From: an uncultured Dysgonomonas sp.
GTDB lineage: Bacteria > Bacteroidota > Bacteroidia > Bacteroidales > Dysgonomonadaceae
NCBI RefSeq assembly: GCF_900079725.1
Contig: NZ_LT599032.1
Location: forward strand, 184,948-248,947
Direction: 5' to 3'
Length of the DNA stretch: 64,000 nt
The position numbers and the translations under genes were made by a program. Below, piece after piece: positions 54,625 to 62,730 of this stretch. The first letter of the stretch is position 1; every line of letters starts with the position of its first letter. Below the pieces are notes generated by a model that saw only the letters and a program-made list of their open reading frames with translations, was not told the origin of the DNA and did no database searches.

Positions 54625-57012
54625 ATGTACCATATACCGTTTATACTCCGTCGCTTTCTGAAAAGCAAAAGTCTCCGTATTATAAATCTGCTGGGATTAA
54701 CACTCATGTTTGCCTGTATGCTGGTTTCCTACACATACATCAAACGCGAACTCAGCTACGATAAATTCTACAACAATGCTCACCGGATAGTCCGCATGAC
54801 TCTTTCATATGATGATAATATAGCCGACGGACGTATTTATGGTACCTCTACAAAACAAATATGGCAAAACATACCCGAGATAGAAGACGAGCTCAAATTA
54901 GAGATGGTAAACACGGCAATACTAAACCATAACGGAAGTAAGCAAGTACTTAATAATCTCTTCTTTGCCAGTGAAAACTTACTGAATATTCTCGACATCC
55001 CTTTAATAGAAGGTAATAGCAGAGAAGCATTCAAGTCCCCCGAAAGTGTCATTATCAGCGAACGCCTCGCACTCCAACTCTTTGGCAGGACAGATGTAAT
55101 CGGCGAAAAAATAGAATTGAGCAGCAGACGCATTGAATCCACAGTGTATTTTATAAGGGGTGTATTTAAGAACATGCCGGAAAACACCCACTTTCATAGC
55201 GATATTATTATCCACAAAGCCGATTTCGACAATTTTTATCACTATGTGTATCTGTTGATGAAGGATGGTTATGACCTTGCTGACATCCAAAGCAGGCTGA
55301 CTGCCAATTTCAAATCACAGAACCCGGATAGCAGGAATGCCATAATCAATCTGATACCGATGACCGATATCCATTTGCACAGCCATTTACTACGCGAAAT
55401 GGAAACCAACGGTAATATATATTACATCTACCTGATAGCTGGTATCAACCTCCTTCTTCTTATAATCGTCCTGTTCAATCTATGGCTCAATTCCAGTGTA
55501 ATCTTTTCTTACAATAAGCGGTACTACCAGTTGTTGAGAATGAATGGAGCTTCCTCTTCGGTAGTAATAAAAGACGAGACATGGGTTTCGCTACTCTTAG
55601 CCGTTATCTCCATATTATCAGGGAAGTTACTGTCGGTATTTATCGGCAGCTATTTCTCCATCTCATTCTCCGCTTTATCCATAACCGAAACAGTCGGCAT
55701 CGCCATTCTTTTCATTCTTTCCACCATCTTTGTATCGCTGTTGCCTATCCTTATAAATATGTCGGCAACCGCCTTTCTGAATGATCAGGCAGACTTACGG
55801 CAATCCCGTTTTTCTATATCCAATGTAAAATACATGCTCATAGTACAGTATAGTATTGTCCTGTTCATTATCATTGTAGGTATCGGTATTAATAACCAAA
55901 TGGCCCTTATCCGTAATACTCAGGTTGCAGGCAACAATGACAGTATACTTGTATTTGAAGAACAACCGCACGAGGTCATAGAAAACTATACTGCCTTCCG
56001 AAACGAACTCCTCAAACACAGCGAAATAGAATCGGTTACAGCCGCTATGCAACTACCGGGAAATGCTGTTCGCGACATGATTGTCATAACCACCGAAGGA
56101 AAAGACCCTGCATACATACCTGTACTTGTCGTCGGTGAAGACTTTATGCAAACCTTCGATATAAAGCCTGTAGCCGGAACTCTGTTTCCACCCCTTCGGT
56201 TATCATATGCGGAAGAAGCAAACCTTCAGCAGAGGAAGATGAATGAAGAAGGCTTTAAATCATCCCACAGAGACAATATCATAGTCAACAGAAAAGCACT
56301 TGGTCAATTAGGCTTCTCCTCGCCAGAAGAAGCTATCGGAAAAGAGGTGGGCATAGGCCACAATTCTCTCGACTATTTCCCTACAGGAATAATCTGCGGA
56401 GTAGTCGAAGATTTTACATACACCAATGTTTATGAAGATGCCATCCCTATGGTTATACTCCAACGCAATATGTTTATGAATTGCTTCATTATCCGCATTG
56501 CTCCAGGCAGTAACGAACAGGCTTTAGCTACTCTGAACTCTGTATGGGCTACATTAAACCCCGATTATCCGATCAACTACAAATTCTTGTCTGACTCTTA
56601 CAAATCTCTATATGTGAACGAACTGAATGCTGAAAAGGTCGTATTATTCTTCTCCATACTGTCTTTCGTTATCACTATCCTCGGACTGATTATATTCATG
56701 GCCTTTATGATAAAGAACCGTATGAAGGAAATCAGTATCCGCAAAGTAAATGGCGCTACCAACAGCGAGATAGTCTTTATGCTCAATTTCGGATTGCTGC
56801 GATGGATATTCCTATCCTTTGTTATAGCAATGCCCGCCGCATGGTATGTAATGGACAAGTGGCTCGAAAACTTCGCATATAAAACAACTATCTATTGGTG
56901 GATATTTGTCCTTGCCGGAATATCAGTCCTTTTGATTTCTTTCCTTGCTATCAGTTGGCAAAGTCTCAAGGCAGCTCGTATCAATCCGGCAAAATCATTA
57001 AAAGGGGATTAG
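54625..57012 (+). CDS. ABC transporter permease 4, FtsX/MacB type
   Basis: 795 residues, the most divergent of the four. The N-terminal helix (INLLGLTLMFACMLVSYTYIKREL) precedes a periplasmic domain (about 50-260). The loop after the first helix set has YYQLLRMNGASSSVVIKDE rather than the usual IGIRK, while the second keeps MKEISIRKVNGATNSEIVFMLNF. A 141-base gap before it could carry a promoter, but I recognise none. It ends the efflux cluster and converges on the TOPRIM gene five bases away. Confidence 0.9.
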   Translation: MYHIPFILRRFLKSKSLRIINLLGLTLMFACMLVSYTYIKRELSYDKFYNNAHRIVRMTLSYDDNIADGRIYGTSTKQIWQNIPEIEDELKLEMVNTAILNHNGSKQVLNNLFFASENLLNILDIPLIEGNSREAFKSPESVIISERLALQLFGRTDVIGEKIELSSRRIESTVYFIRGVFKNMPENTHFHSDIIIHKADFDNFYHYVYLLMKDGYDLADIQSRLTANFKSQNPDSRNAIINLIPMTDIHLHSHLLREMETNGNIYYIYLIAGINLLLLIIVLFNLWLNSSVIFSYNKRYYQLLRMNGASSSVVIKDETWVSLLLAVISILSGKLLSVFIGSYFSISFSALSITETVGIAILFILSTIFVSLLPILINMSATAFLNDQADLRQSRFSISNVKYMLIVQYSIVLFIIIVGIGINNQMALIRNTQVAGNNDSILVFEEQPHEVIENYTAFRNELLKHSEIESVTAAMQLPGNAVRDMIVITTEGKDPAYIPVLVVGEDFMQTFDIKPVAGTLFPPLRLSYAEEANLQQRKMNEEGFKSSHRDNIIVNRKALGQLGFSSPEEAIGKEVGIGHNSLDYFPTGIICGVVEDFTYTNVYEDAIPMVILQRNMFMNCFIIRIAPGSNEQALATLNSVWATLNPDYPINYKFLSDSYKSLYVNELNAEKVVLFFSILSFVITILGLIIFMAFMIKNRMKEISIRKVNGATNSEIVFMLNFGLLRWIFLSFVIAMPAAWYVMDKWLENFAYKTTIYWWIFVLAGISVLLISFLAISWQSLKAARINPAKSLKGD

Positions 57013-57017
57013 AATTC

Positions 57018-57734
57018 TTACTTCTTGCCCTTAAAGTTCTCTATTGCTTTCAGCAGGCGGTCCAGAGGGCCGATATCATAACGAAGATCGAAACGTATAT
57101 TATTAAAGTCCAGCTTGTTGACAACACGGGTAGTTGCATTGTATTTCTTGGTATACGACTTACCTACAAGGCGATAAATATTATCGAGGTCTTTGGCCGG
57201 ATGCTCCCTTGCTTGCGGATCGGAAGCATAAGGATCGAATCCCAGTTTATCTTTTATAAAGCGTCCTGTCAGCCGTTTGTCAATTTTTTTCAGGTGATTA
57301 GTCTCTGCCAGAAACCATGCCTCTATTTCGTGCACAGCTATAATGACATCGAAGTAGTGAGCATCATTCTTTAGCTTGTTAGGCAGAAACCGCAACCCTT
57401 TTTCGAGCTTTTCCAGATCGTCTATCGGCAATGGATACAGGTCGCGCAGGCCAATTATCATTTCATAGCCATTCTTTCGCAAAGTCTCCATATTGTCCAG
57501 TATCTCAGATTTCACACGGTTATCCGAACCACAATCGAAAATGAGCACTTCGTATTTCGGGTTACGCGAAAATGAAGAGTTCCGCACAATTTCTACTTTC
57601 GGGATATTCACTCCTCCGCGAAATTGTTTCTGTATAATATTTATCTGTTGAGTTCCCAGGATTTCCTTTATCAAGCGATTAACGAAAATCTGCTCGGTCT
57701 GTCCTTCAACAAAAAAAGCAATCCGTTTCATCAA
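57018..57734 (-). CDS. TOPRIM protein, DUF4276/RloB-like, partner of an ATPase
   Basis: 238 residues. A TOPRIM core is visible: E10 in FFVEGQTEQIFV, the hydrophobic strand YEVLIFDCGSD and D98 in IIGLRDLYP. The DUF4276-type motif HEIEAWFLAE (about 135-144) follows. A TOPRIM fold here is expected to cleave nucleic acid using Mg2+. The start overlaps the end of the ATPase gene by four bases, so the pair is translationally coupled. Two-gene ATPase-TOPRIM pairs (PARIS, split OLD-like, RloA/RloB-like) are often anti-phage systems. The exact type is not assignable by eye. Confidence 0.78.
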   Translation of the reverse strand: MMKRIAFFVEGQTEQIFVNRLIKEILGTQQINIIQKQFRGGVNIPKVEIVRNSSFSRNPKYEVLIFDCGSDNRVKSEILDNMETLRKNGYEMIIGLRDLYPLPIDDLEKLEKGLRFLPNKLKNDAHYFDVIIAVHEIEAWFLAETNHLKKIDKRLTGRFIKDKLGFDPYASDPQAREHPAKDLDNIYRLVGKSYTKKYNATTRVVNKLDFNNIRFDLRYDIGPLDRLLKAIENFKGKK

Positions 57735-58870
57735 TCGTTATCTTCATCTATAACACCAAAACCTTTCTTGAAAAAGTCTGTGGCAAGAAAATCAAAGTTA
57801 TTAAGTCCTGTATATTTAAAATCGTCGAAGGTATCTTTCGAATTAGTGTAATCGTAAAATATTGATTTACTACTCTCCCGCCCTATCACAGACCAGTAAC
57901 GGAGTGGTATCTGGTTCATAACCTGCCTGTCGTTAGATGTCATAAAGAACTGCATATTCGATTTGTTGACTTTCTTAATTACCAGATCCATCATTTTCTT
58001 CGAACTTTCGAAATCGAGGCCTTCGCCCATATCGTCGATAAGCAGGCAAAGGGAAATATCGCTCAGCCGGGCATAACTCAACATAATGAACAAAGATAAG
58101 GCACGGAACATCCCCTGCGACATCTCTCGTTGCGAAATGGTATATTCTCCATCTTCTTCAATAAAGATACCAAAGCCGCCACGGGTTTCCTTTATATCGA
58201 TATTTGTGATCGAATAGCCCAATTCCTGCATACCGGCTTTAACTTCCGATATAAACGTTTCTCCAAAAAGCTCCCACCCCTTGTAGAATGTGTATATGAG
58301 CACATCCGGGTCGTCTATGTCATGGTCATCCCCGTCTATTTGGGTATAATCTTTTACCAGTCGATTCTTCTCCAATTGATTGGCAAACAGATAATTCTTT
58401 AATGATTCACCCCATGATACAAAATTCGCAAAATAAGGTTTGCCTTCGGCATCGCATTGCGCTATGGCGATTTCGAAATCGGCAACTGCGAACGGAATAT
58501 TCTCTCCCCGAGGGTTTAATAATATCTTTTTCGACCTGTTCAGTAATACTTTATTATTGAGAGTCAATACTTCATTTGTAACTATTCTGTCCTTAAAGGT
58601 CAAAGAATACTTGTAGTTGTCATTATTGCCATTGGTAAATATCAGCTCGAACAATTCGGACGGACTTATCGCATATTTCAAATCTATCCTGCCTGACAAT
58701 AAATCTGCAATTTCACGGATAACATTCAATGTGCGGCTCTTACCCGAGGCATTCTTTCCCACCAATAGATTTATATTATTGAAATAAGCATAATCCCCTT
58801 CATTTCCCACAATGCACCATTCGCGGGGTTCACCTACATAACGTGTATATTTTAAAGCACTTAGTATCAT
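57731..58870 (-). CDS. ABC/SMC-type AAA ATPase (AAA_21), partner of the TOPRIM protein
   Basis: 379 residues. Walker A is GKNASGKS (38-45). The signature-like region is YTISQREMSQGMFRALSLF (about 243-261). Walker B reads LCLLIDDMGEGLD (about 274-285), with Asp-Asp instead of Asp-Glu, and a D-loop and switch are in FFMTSNDRQVM. The middle part (about 60-235) is an insertion of helices, as in OLD-family ATPases. It is expected to sense a trigger and gate the TOPRIM effector encoded just downstream. Confidence 0.82.
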   Translation of the reverse strand: MILSALKYTRYVGEPREWCIVGNEGDYAYFNNINLLVGKNASGKSRTLNVIREIADLLSGRIDLKYAISPSELFELIFTNGNNDNYKYSLTFKDRIVTNEVLTLNNKVLLNRSKKILLNPRGENIPFAVADFEIAIAQCDAEGKPYFANFVSWGESLKNYLFANQLEKNRLVKDYTQIDGDDHDIDDPDVLIYTFYKGWELFGETFISEVKAGMQELGYSITNIDIKETRGGFGIFIEEDGEYTISQREMSQGMFRALSLFIMLSYARLSDISLCLLIDDMGEGLDFESSKKMMDLVIKKVNKSNMQFFMTSNDRQVMNQIPLRYWSVIGRESSKSIFYDYTNSKDTFDDFKYTGLNNFDFLATDFFKKGFGVIDEDND

Positions 58871-59185
58871 TCTAGTAATAAATTTAGATATTATGAATAG
58901 CGTATAAGTAAAGCAACGTATTTAATACAACATTATTTAATGACAACTAACTATTGCTGTTACAGACGAAATAATAATAAAAAGATCTGGAACCTTATCT
59001 GCTGTTTCAGATTCAAATATACGTTTTTTTCGGTAATCGGTAAATAAAAAGCAGCAAGCCTTATTTCAAGTTTTTGATTACAATCTCATTTTTACATTCA
59101 TTAACTATATATAGTTAAAATGTAACGAAAGTAACCAAAAGTAATGAAGAATGAAGAATTAAGAATTACTTTAATTGAAATGTCA
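58871..59185. other. Intergenic region, about 315 bases, with a dispersed repeat
   Basis: It contains copy 3 of the GTAAC repeat (59101-59135) and GAATGAAGAATTAAGAATT (near 59148-59166), which is the inverse of the sequence encoding the tail of the HTH protein. No gene is seen, and the promoter of the ATPase gene is not recognisable. Confidence 0.5.
59101..59135. repeat. Dispersed TATATAGTTAA-GTAAC repeat, copy 3
   Basis: A perfect 18-bp palindrome TTAACTATATATAGTTAA (59101-59118) is followed by GTAAC at 59122-59126 and 59131-59135. Spacing is the same as in copy 2, one base shorter before the first GTAAC relative to copy 1. Confidence 0.7.
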
Positions 59186-59773
59186 TTACAAATCGATAGC
59201 TCCTCCCCCATTCTTCATTCTTAGTTCTTCATTCTTAATTGTTATCTCCCTATCCACTGCTGCTACAATTTCAGGATCATATGCCCCACCCGCTCTGAAA
59301 TCATTTTTCTTGAGAATCATTAACTGCCGTTTAGTTTCTTCATCAGGTACTTCAATGATTAATGGACGAGCCTGAAAAGAACGTTCTTTTGCCTTCTCCT
59401 GTGCTTTATCATGGCGTTCAAGCACATAGCGGATAGCTCGGATGCTTGGCGGACAGTGTTTCTTCTTTACAACACGGCATTTTTCGTAATCTTCTACAGA
59501 ATTCTTCTTGTCGGGAATATAGACTATTTTTTCTTCTTTCTGCACATATCCTTCCAAAAGCTGTTTCAAACCCATACGGGCCGAAGCAACTAGTGTTTCT
59601 TCTCGGCAGGTAATAGCATCATCTACCGCTTCTTTAAACTCTGGGCGGGTTTTCTTCCAGTGGTAGAAAGTCTTAGGATTGATATTGACGATCTTACAAA
59701 TTTCGGACACGCCGAAAAGGTCCTGTTCTATCATTTCAATGATACGGGTGGCGGTTTTGTTGGAATATTTCAT
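59186..59773 (-). CDS. Phage-type HTH protein, terminase small-subunit-like
   Basis: 195 residues from ATG 59773 (MKYSNKTATRIIEMIEQDLFGVSEICKIVNINPKTFYHWKKTRPEFKEAVDDA), a helix-turn-helix of the kind seen in small terminase subunits and phBC6A51-like proteins. The TTG at 59824 is open upstream but lies in a promoter-like region, so the internal ATG is preferred. The middle is charged and helical, with SIRAIRYVLERHDKAQEKAKERS. The C-terminal REITIKNEELRMKNGGG is encoded by a repeat (IKNEELRMKN), so the tail is repeat-derived. No other phage genes are near. It could be a remnant or a regulator of the neighbouring module. Confidence 0.6.
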   Translation of the reverse strand: MKYSNKTATRIIEMIEQDLFGVSEICKIVNINPKTFYHWKKTRPEFKEAVDDAITCREETLVASARMGLKQLLEGYVQKEEKIVYIPDKKNSVEDYEKCRVVKKKHCPPSIRAIRYVLERHDKAQEKAKERSFQARPLIIEVPDEETKRQLMILKKNDFRAGGAYDPEIVAAVDREITIKNEELRMKNGGGAIDL

Positions 59774-59916
59774 AACAATAGAGGTTTTAAACTCCTCTTG
59801 TCTGCCCCTACGGGGAAAATACAAAGAGGGTATTGGTTAGTAAATTAAATGAATAGCTAAAAGCTCTTTAGCTATAGATAAATGAATTGAAAATTGATAA
59901 TAATCATATATTATTA

Positions 59917-60146
59917 ATGCAAATCAGTAGTTGAGTATTAATGTTGGATTTATCTATACATAGCTACTTTCTTTTCTCATTATTTGCAAGCTTTCTCTTA
60001 GGTCTGCCGCGCCCTCCCGGGCTTGTCCTCACTTTTGGCATTGCCAAAATGAACATTCAAACACAACAAAGTGTAGTCTATAAAAAACGACTAATAAAAT
60101 CCAACATTTCCATACTACAATAATCACTTCAACTACTGATTGGCAT
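59917..60146. mobile_element. MITE-like element, 230 bp, with terminal inverted repeats
   Basis: ATGCAAATCAGTAGTTGA (59917-59934) is matched, with one difference, by the reverse complement of 60129-60146 (ATGCCAATCAGTAGTTGA). Both ends continue with a near-match to ATGTTGGATT (59941-59950 and 60098-60106). Internally, 60004-60045 shares CTGCCGCGCCCTCCCGGGCT onward with 25697-25738. There is no gene inside. A transposase must act from elsewhere. Confidence 0.7.
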
Positions 60147-60186
60147 GAATAAAAAACTGGGCGAATTACATCATGATTAATTTAAT

Positions 60187-60217
60187 AAAAAAAACAGGAG
60201 CAGAATTATTCTGCCCC
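60187..60217 (-). terminator. Rho-independent terminator of the Gfo/Idh gene
   Basis: A 9-bp stem on the minus strand (60209-60217 with 60197-60205, one G-U) with a 3-base loop is followed by TGTTTTTTTTATT. Confidence 0.8.
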
Positions 60218-60242
60218 CGTTCCCATTATTTATTTCTATTAT

Positions 60243-61334
60243 TTACAATTTCACATTCTTACCCGTCTTGCTGCTCTCTATGGCCGCATTGAGTATCTCT
60301 ACAACTATAAGGTTGTTTTCTAAAGAAGACAGGTCGGTAGGCTTCACCTCAATTTCGCCACGTACAGCAGCTTTAAGGTAATAGAAAGAATCGTTGTACG
60401 GTGCGGTCAGCTTTTCGGCTACCATCTTATTCTCTTTCTTATCCGAATATACACGCATATCATTTGCATTATCCTGATATATATAGCCTTTTTCACCATA
60501 GATATGCATATCCTTGCGGCTCATCGGCCAGTTCCACGAAGCCATGATAACAACTGTGGCATCAGGATACTCAAGCATTATAGTTGCATCATCGTCCACT
60601 TTGGGATAAACCTGTGGTTTCAGATGCTGCAATGTAGCGGATACGCTTATAGGCTTCCGGCCTCCCATCAACCATGTACTCAGGTTTGCTCCATAACAAC
60701 CAAAGTCTACAACAGCACCACCTCCATTGAGCACCGGATCGGTAAGCCAACGGAGAAATTCCGGTCCACAACCGATTTCTACAGGACCCTGATGTCCATC
60801 ATATACATTTATACGCGATATCCGGCCAATTGCATTTTCATTCTTAATCAGGTCGTAAGCTTTATGATTGGCGGCATACCATGTTGTTTCATAATTGGTA
60901 AGCACCATTATATTATGCTTGCGAGCCAGTTCTGCTATGCGTTTTGCTTGCTCTGTTGTGGTAGCGAGCGGTTTCTCTACCATTACGTGTATGCCACGCG
61001 GTGCGCAGGCTTCGATTACACGCAGATGGTCATATATGCTTTCATAAACAATAACAGCTTCGGGCTTGGTTTTATCCAGCATTTCATCCAGATTCTCAAA
61101 GAATTTACTCTTGTCTACTTTTGCCCGTAATGTCTTATTGTTCCAAAGTGAAGTATCTTTTTCAGCAATACCTACCACTTCGAAATCACCCCTGTCGAGG
61201 CGGGAAAGGACTTCCCATAAGTGCCCGTGCGAAAGGCCTGCCACAGCAAGGCGGAGCGGTTTATCATTTTGTGCCGATACAATTGCGGATATAGCTGATA
61301 AAGCCATTATCAGAAGGATTTTAATTTTTATCAT
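60243..61334 (-). CDS. Gfo/Idh/MocA-family oxidoreductase, secreted
   Basis: 363 residues. A signal peptide (about 1-22) ends AIVSAQ, so it is periplasmic like several Bacteroidota family members. The nucleotide-binding motif is VAGLSHGHLWE, with HGH in place of GxGxxG. The EKP motif is MVEKPLATTTEQ, and the catalytic region includes PVLNGGGAVVDFGCYGANLSTWL. It would reduce or oxidise a sugar or sugar acid with a bound NAD(P). It has its own promoter-like TACCTTTGA (61363-61371) and lies with a GH105 and an FAD oxidoreductase, so a role in uronate or sugar processing is inferred. Confidence 0.85.
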   Translation of the reverse strand: MIKIKILLIMALSAISAIVSAQNDKPLRLAVAGLSHGHLWEVLSRLDRGDFEVVGIAEKDTSLWNNKTLRAKVDKSKFFENLDEMLDKTKPEAVIVYESIYDHLRVIEACAPRGIHVMVEKPLATTTEQAKRIAELARKHNIMVLTNYETTWYAANHKAYDLIKNENAIGRISRINVYDGHQGPVEIGCGPEFLRWLTDPVLNGGGAVVDFGCYGANLSTWLMGGRKPISVSATLQHLKPQVYPKVDDDATIMLEYPDATVVIMASWNWPMSRKDMHIYGEKGYIYQDNANDMRVYSDKKENKMVAEKLTAPYNDSFYYLKAAVRGEIEVKPTDLSSLENNLIVVEILNAAIESSKTGKNVKL

Positions 61335-61362
61335 GTGTACTTACAGGTTAAATTAACGTTGT

Positions 61363-61371
61363 TCAAAGGTA
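61363..61371 (-). promoter_or_regulatory. Near-consensus -7 box of the Gfo/Idh gene
   Basis: The minus strand reads TACCTTTGA, matching TAnnTTTG with a purine at the last position, 28 bases before the ATG at 61334. Confidence 0.4.
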
Positions 61372-61374
61372 AAA

Positions 61375-61424
61375 AAATAATAAGAGCCTGTTTAAATTTC
61401 AGGTAAAATTTAAACAGGCTCTTA
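61375..61424 (-). terminator. Perfect 19-bp hairpin terminator after the GH105 gene
   Basis: 61381-61399 and 61406-61424 are perfect reverse complements with a 6-base loop, followed on the minus strand by TTATTTTTTTA. It lies about 104 bases past the GH105 stop. Confidence 0.82.
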
Positions 61425-61527
61425 GTCCCAATCCTTCTTTCTATAGCTTTTATTCTAAAGGAAATGTATCAATATTTCCATCTGCAATATTATAAATGCA
61501 AATTCAAGATATTACAATTTTCACTGC

Positions 61528-62631
61528 TCACTTCTTCATAAGAGCAACCGTACACCACAAATAAGGAGCCTGACCGTGAAAATCTCCCGCCAGACGGGGA
61601 CGGTCGTAATAATACTGCTTATCGTTCTTCTTACCTGTACCGATACAGACTTCAGTCACATTGTTACGCTCGTCGATATACGGAATCATTGCCAGCCATG
61701 CTTTCCGGGCTGCAGGTGCATATTCTTTAGCATCCAGCCAGCCATTTTTTACACCTACAATAAATCCATAGGTAAACATAGCTGATCCTGATGTCTCAAC
61801 CCAGCAGTCAGGCTCATCGATCAACTGGTTCCACATACCACTTGGAGTCTGATATTTTTTCAAACTTTCCATCATGGTAAGGTAACCTTTCATAATACGT
61901 GGACGGTCTTTATGATCGGCAGGAAGATATGTCAGCAGATCAGCCATACCTACAGCCATCCAGCCATCGCCGCGACCCCAATAGTAAGGAACATCCGGTG
62001 CATGGTAGAAAAGTCCGTTAGGACGCTGTATCTCTTCCAGATAGAGTACCATCTCCTTTGCCGCGCGGTCAATATACTTGGAGTCTCCGGTCACTTTATA
62101 TGCCTCGGCCTGTACCGAAGTAATCATATACATATCGTCGATCCATAAGCGGGTCTGCCACGAATAGCCTTTTTCTGCCCAGGCTTTTTCCGCAGGTTTT
62201 GCATTAGCCGGAACTTCCCATTGAGTATCGGCATAAGCCATACCCATATCCAGATAACGTTTATCTTTTGTTATCTGATAAAGTTTAAGGGCCAATCCGC
62301 CAAACATATTATAATCGACATGATTCATCGGAGGTAATAATGCTTTCTCCCGAGTAAAGAAAGGTTCAAATCTGTCTTGTAGAAGTTTTATTAGTTTCTG
62401 ATCTTTTGTCTGAAGGGCATAATCGAGAGCCCCTGTCCAAGTACAGACTTCGGCATAATGAATATATCTCCCTGCATAAAGGTCGTGCCTGTCGTCTACT
62501 ATATGATATGCCAGACGTTTACCTACTTCTTCGGGAGTAAATCCTTTGGAGAAGTTAGTTAGCTGGCTTTGCTGGGAAAACAAAAACTGGAATGGTAAAA
62601 GAAGTAATAACGTAAATAATTTTCGAAACAT
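61528..62631 (-). CDS. GH105-family unsaturated uronyl hydrolase
   Basis: 367 residues. A signal peptide (about 1-19) ends LFSQQ. The alpha/alpha barrel shows the family pattern WQTRLWIDDMYMITSVQAEAY (about 154-174, with the catalytic Asp in IDDMY), PYYWGRGDGWMAVGMADLL and CWVETSGSAMFTYGF. These enzymes release unsaturated galacturonyl or glucuronyl residues from lyase products of pectin or other polyuronides, in the periplasm. It is probably cotranscribed with the FAD oxidoreductase 99 bases upstream; the Gfo/Idh gene downstream is separated by a strong terminator. Confidence 0.9.
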   Translation of the reverse strand: MFRKLFTLLLLLPFQFLFSQQSQLTNFSKGFTPEEVGKRLAYHIVDDRHDLYAGRYIHYAEVCTWTGALDYALQTKDQKLIKLLQDRFEPFFTREKALLPPMNHVDYNMFGGLALKLYQITKDKRYLDMGMAYADTQWEVPANAKPAEKAWAEKGYSWQTRLWIDDMYMITSVQAEAYKVTGDSKYIDRAAKEMVLYLEEIQRPNGLFYHAPDVPYYWGRGDGWMAVGMADLLTYLPADHKDRPRIMKGYLTMMESLKKYQTPSGMWNQLIDEPDCWVETSGSAMFTYGFIVGVKNGWLDAKEYAPAARKAWLAMIPYIDERNNVTEVCIGTGKKNDKQYYYDRPRLAGDFHGQAPYLWCTVALMKK

Positions 62632-62730
62632 AATATTGATTTTTAATTATAAAATATATCTGAAATAAACCTCCGGCTTGTTGTCCGGTAAGATGATCCA
62701 GTATCTGATTACAATTTAGAATACTAACAA

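Noticed and set aside
59941-60123. A 60-codon frame across the MITE-like element
   Set aside because: It is read from the repeat itself and stops inside the inverted end; it is not conserved with the related 25.6-kb copy.
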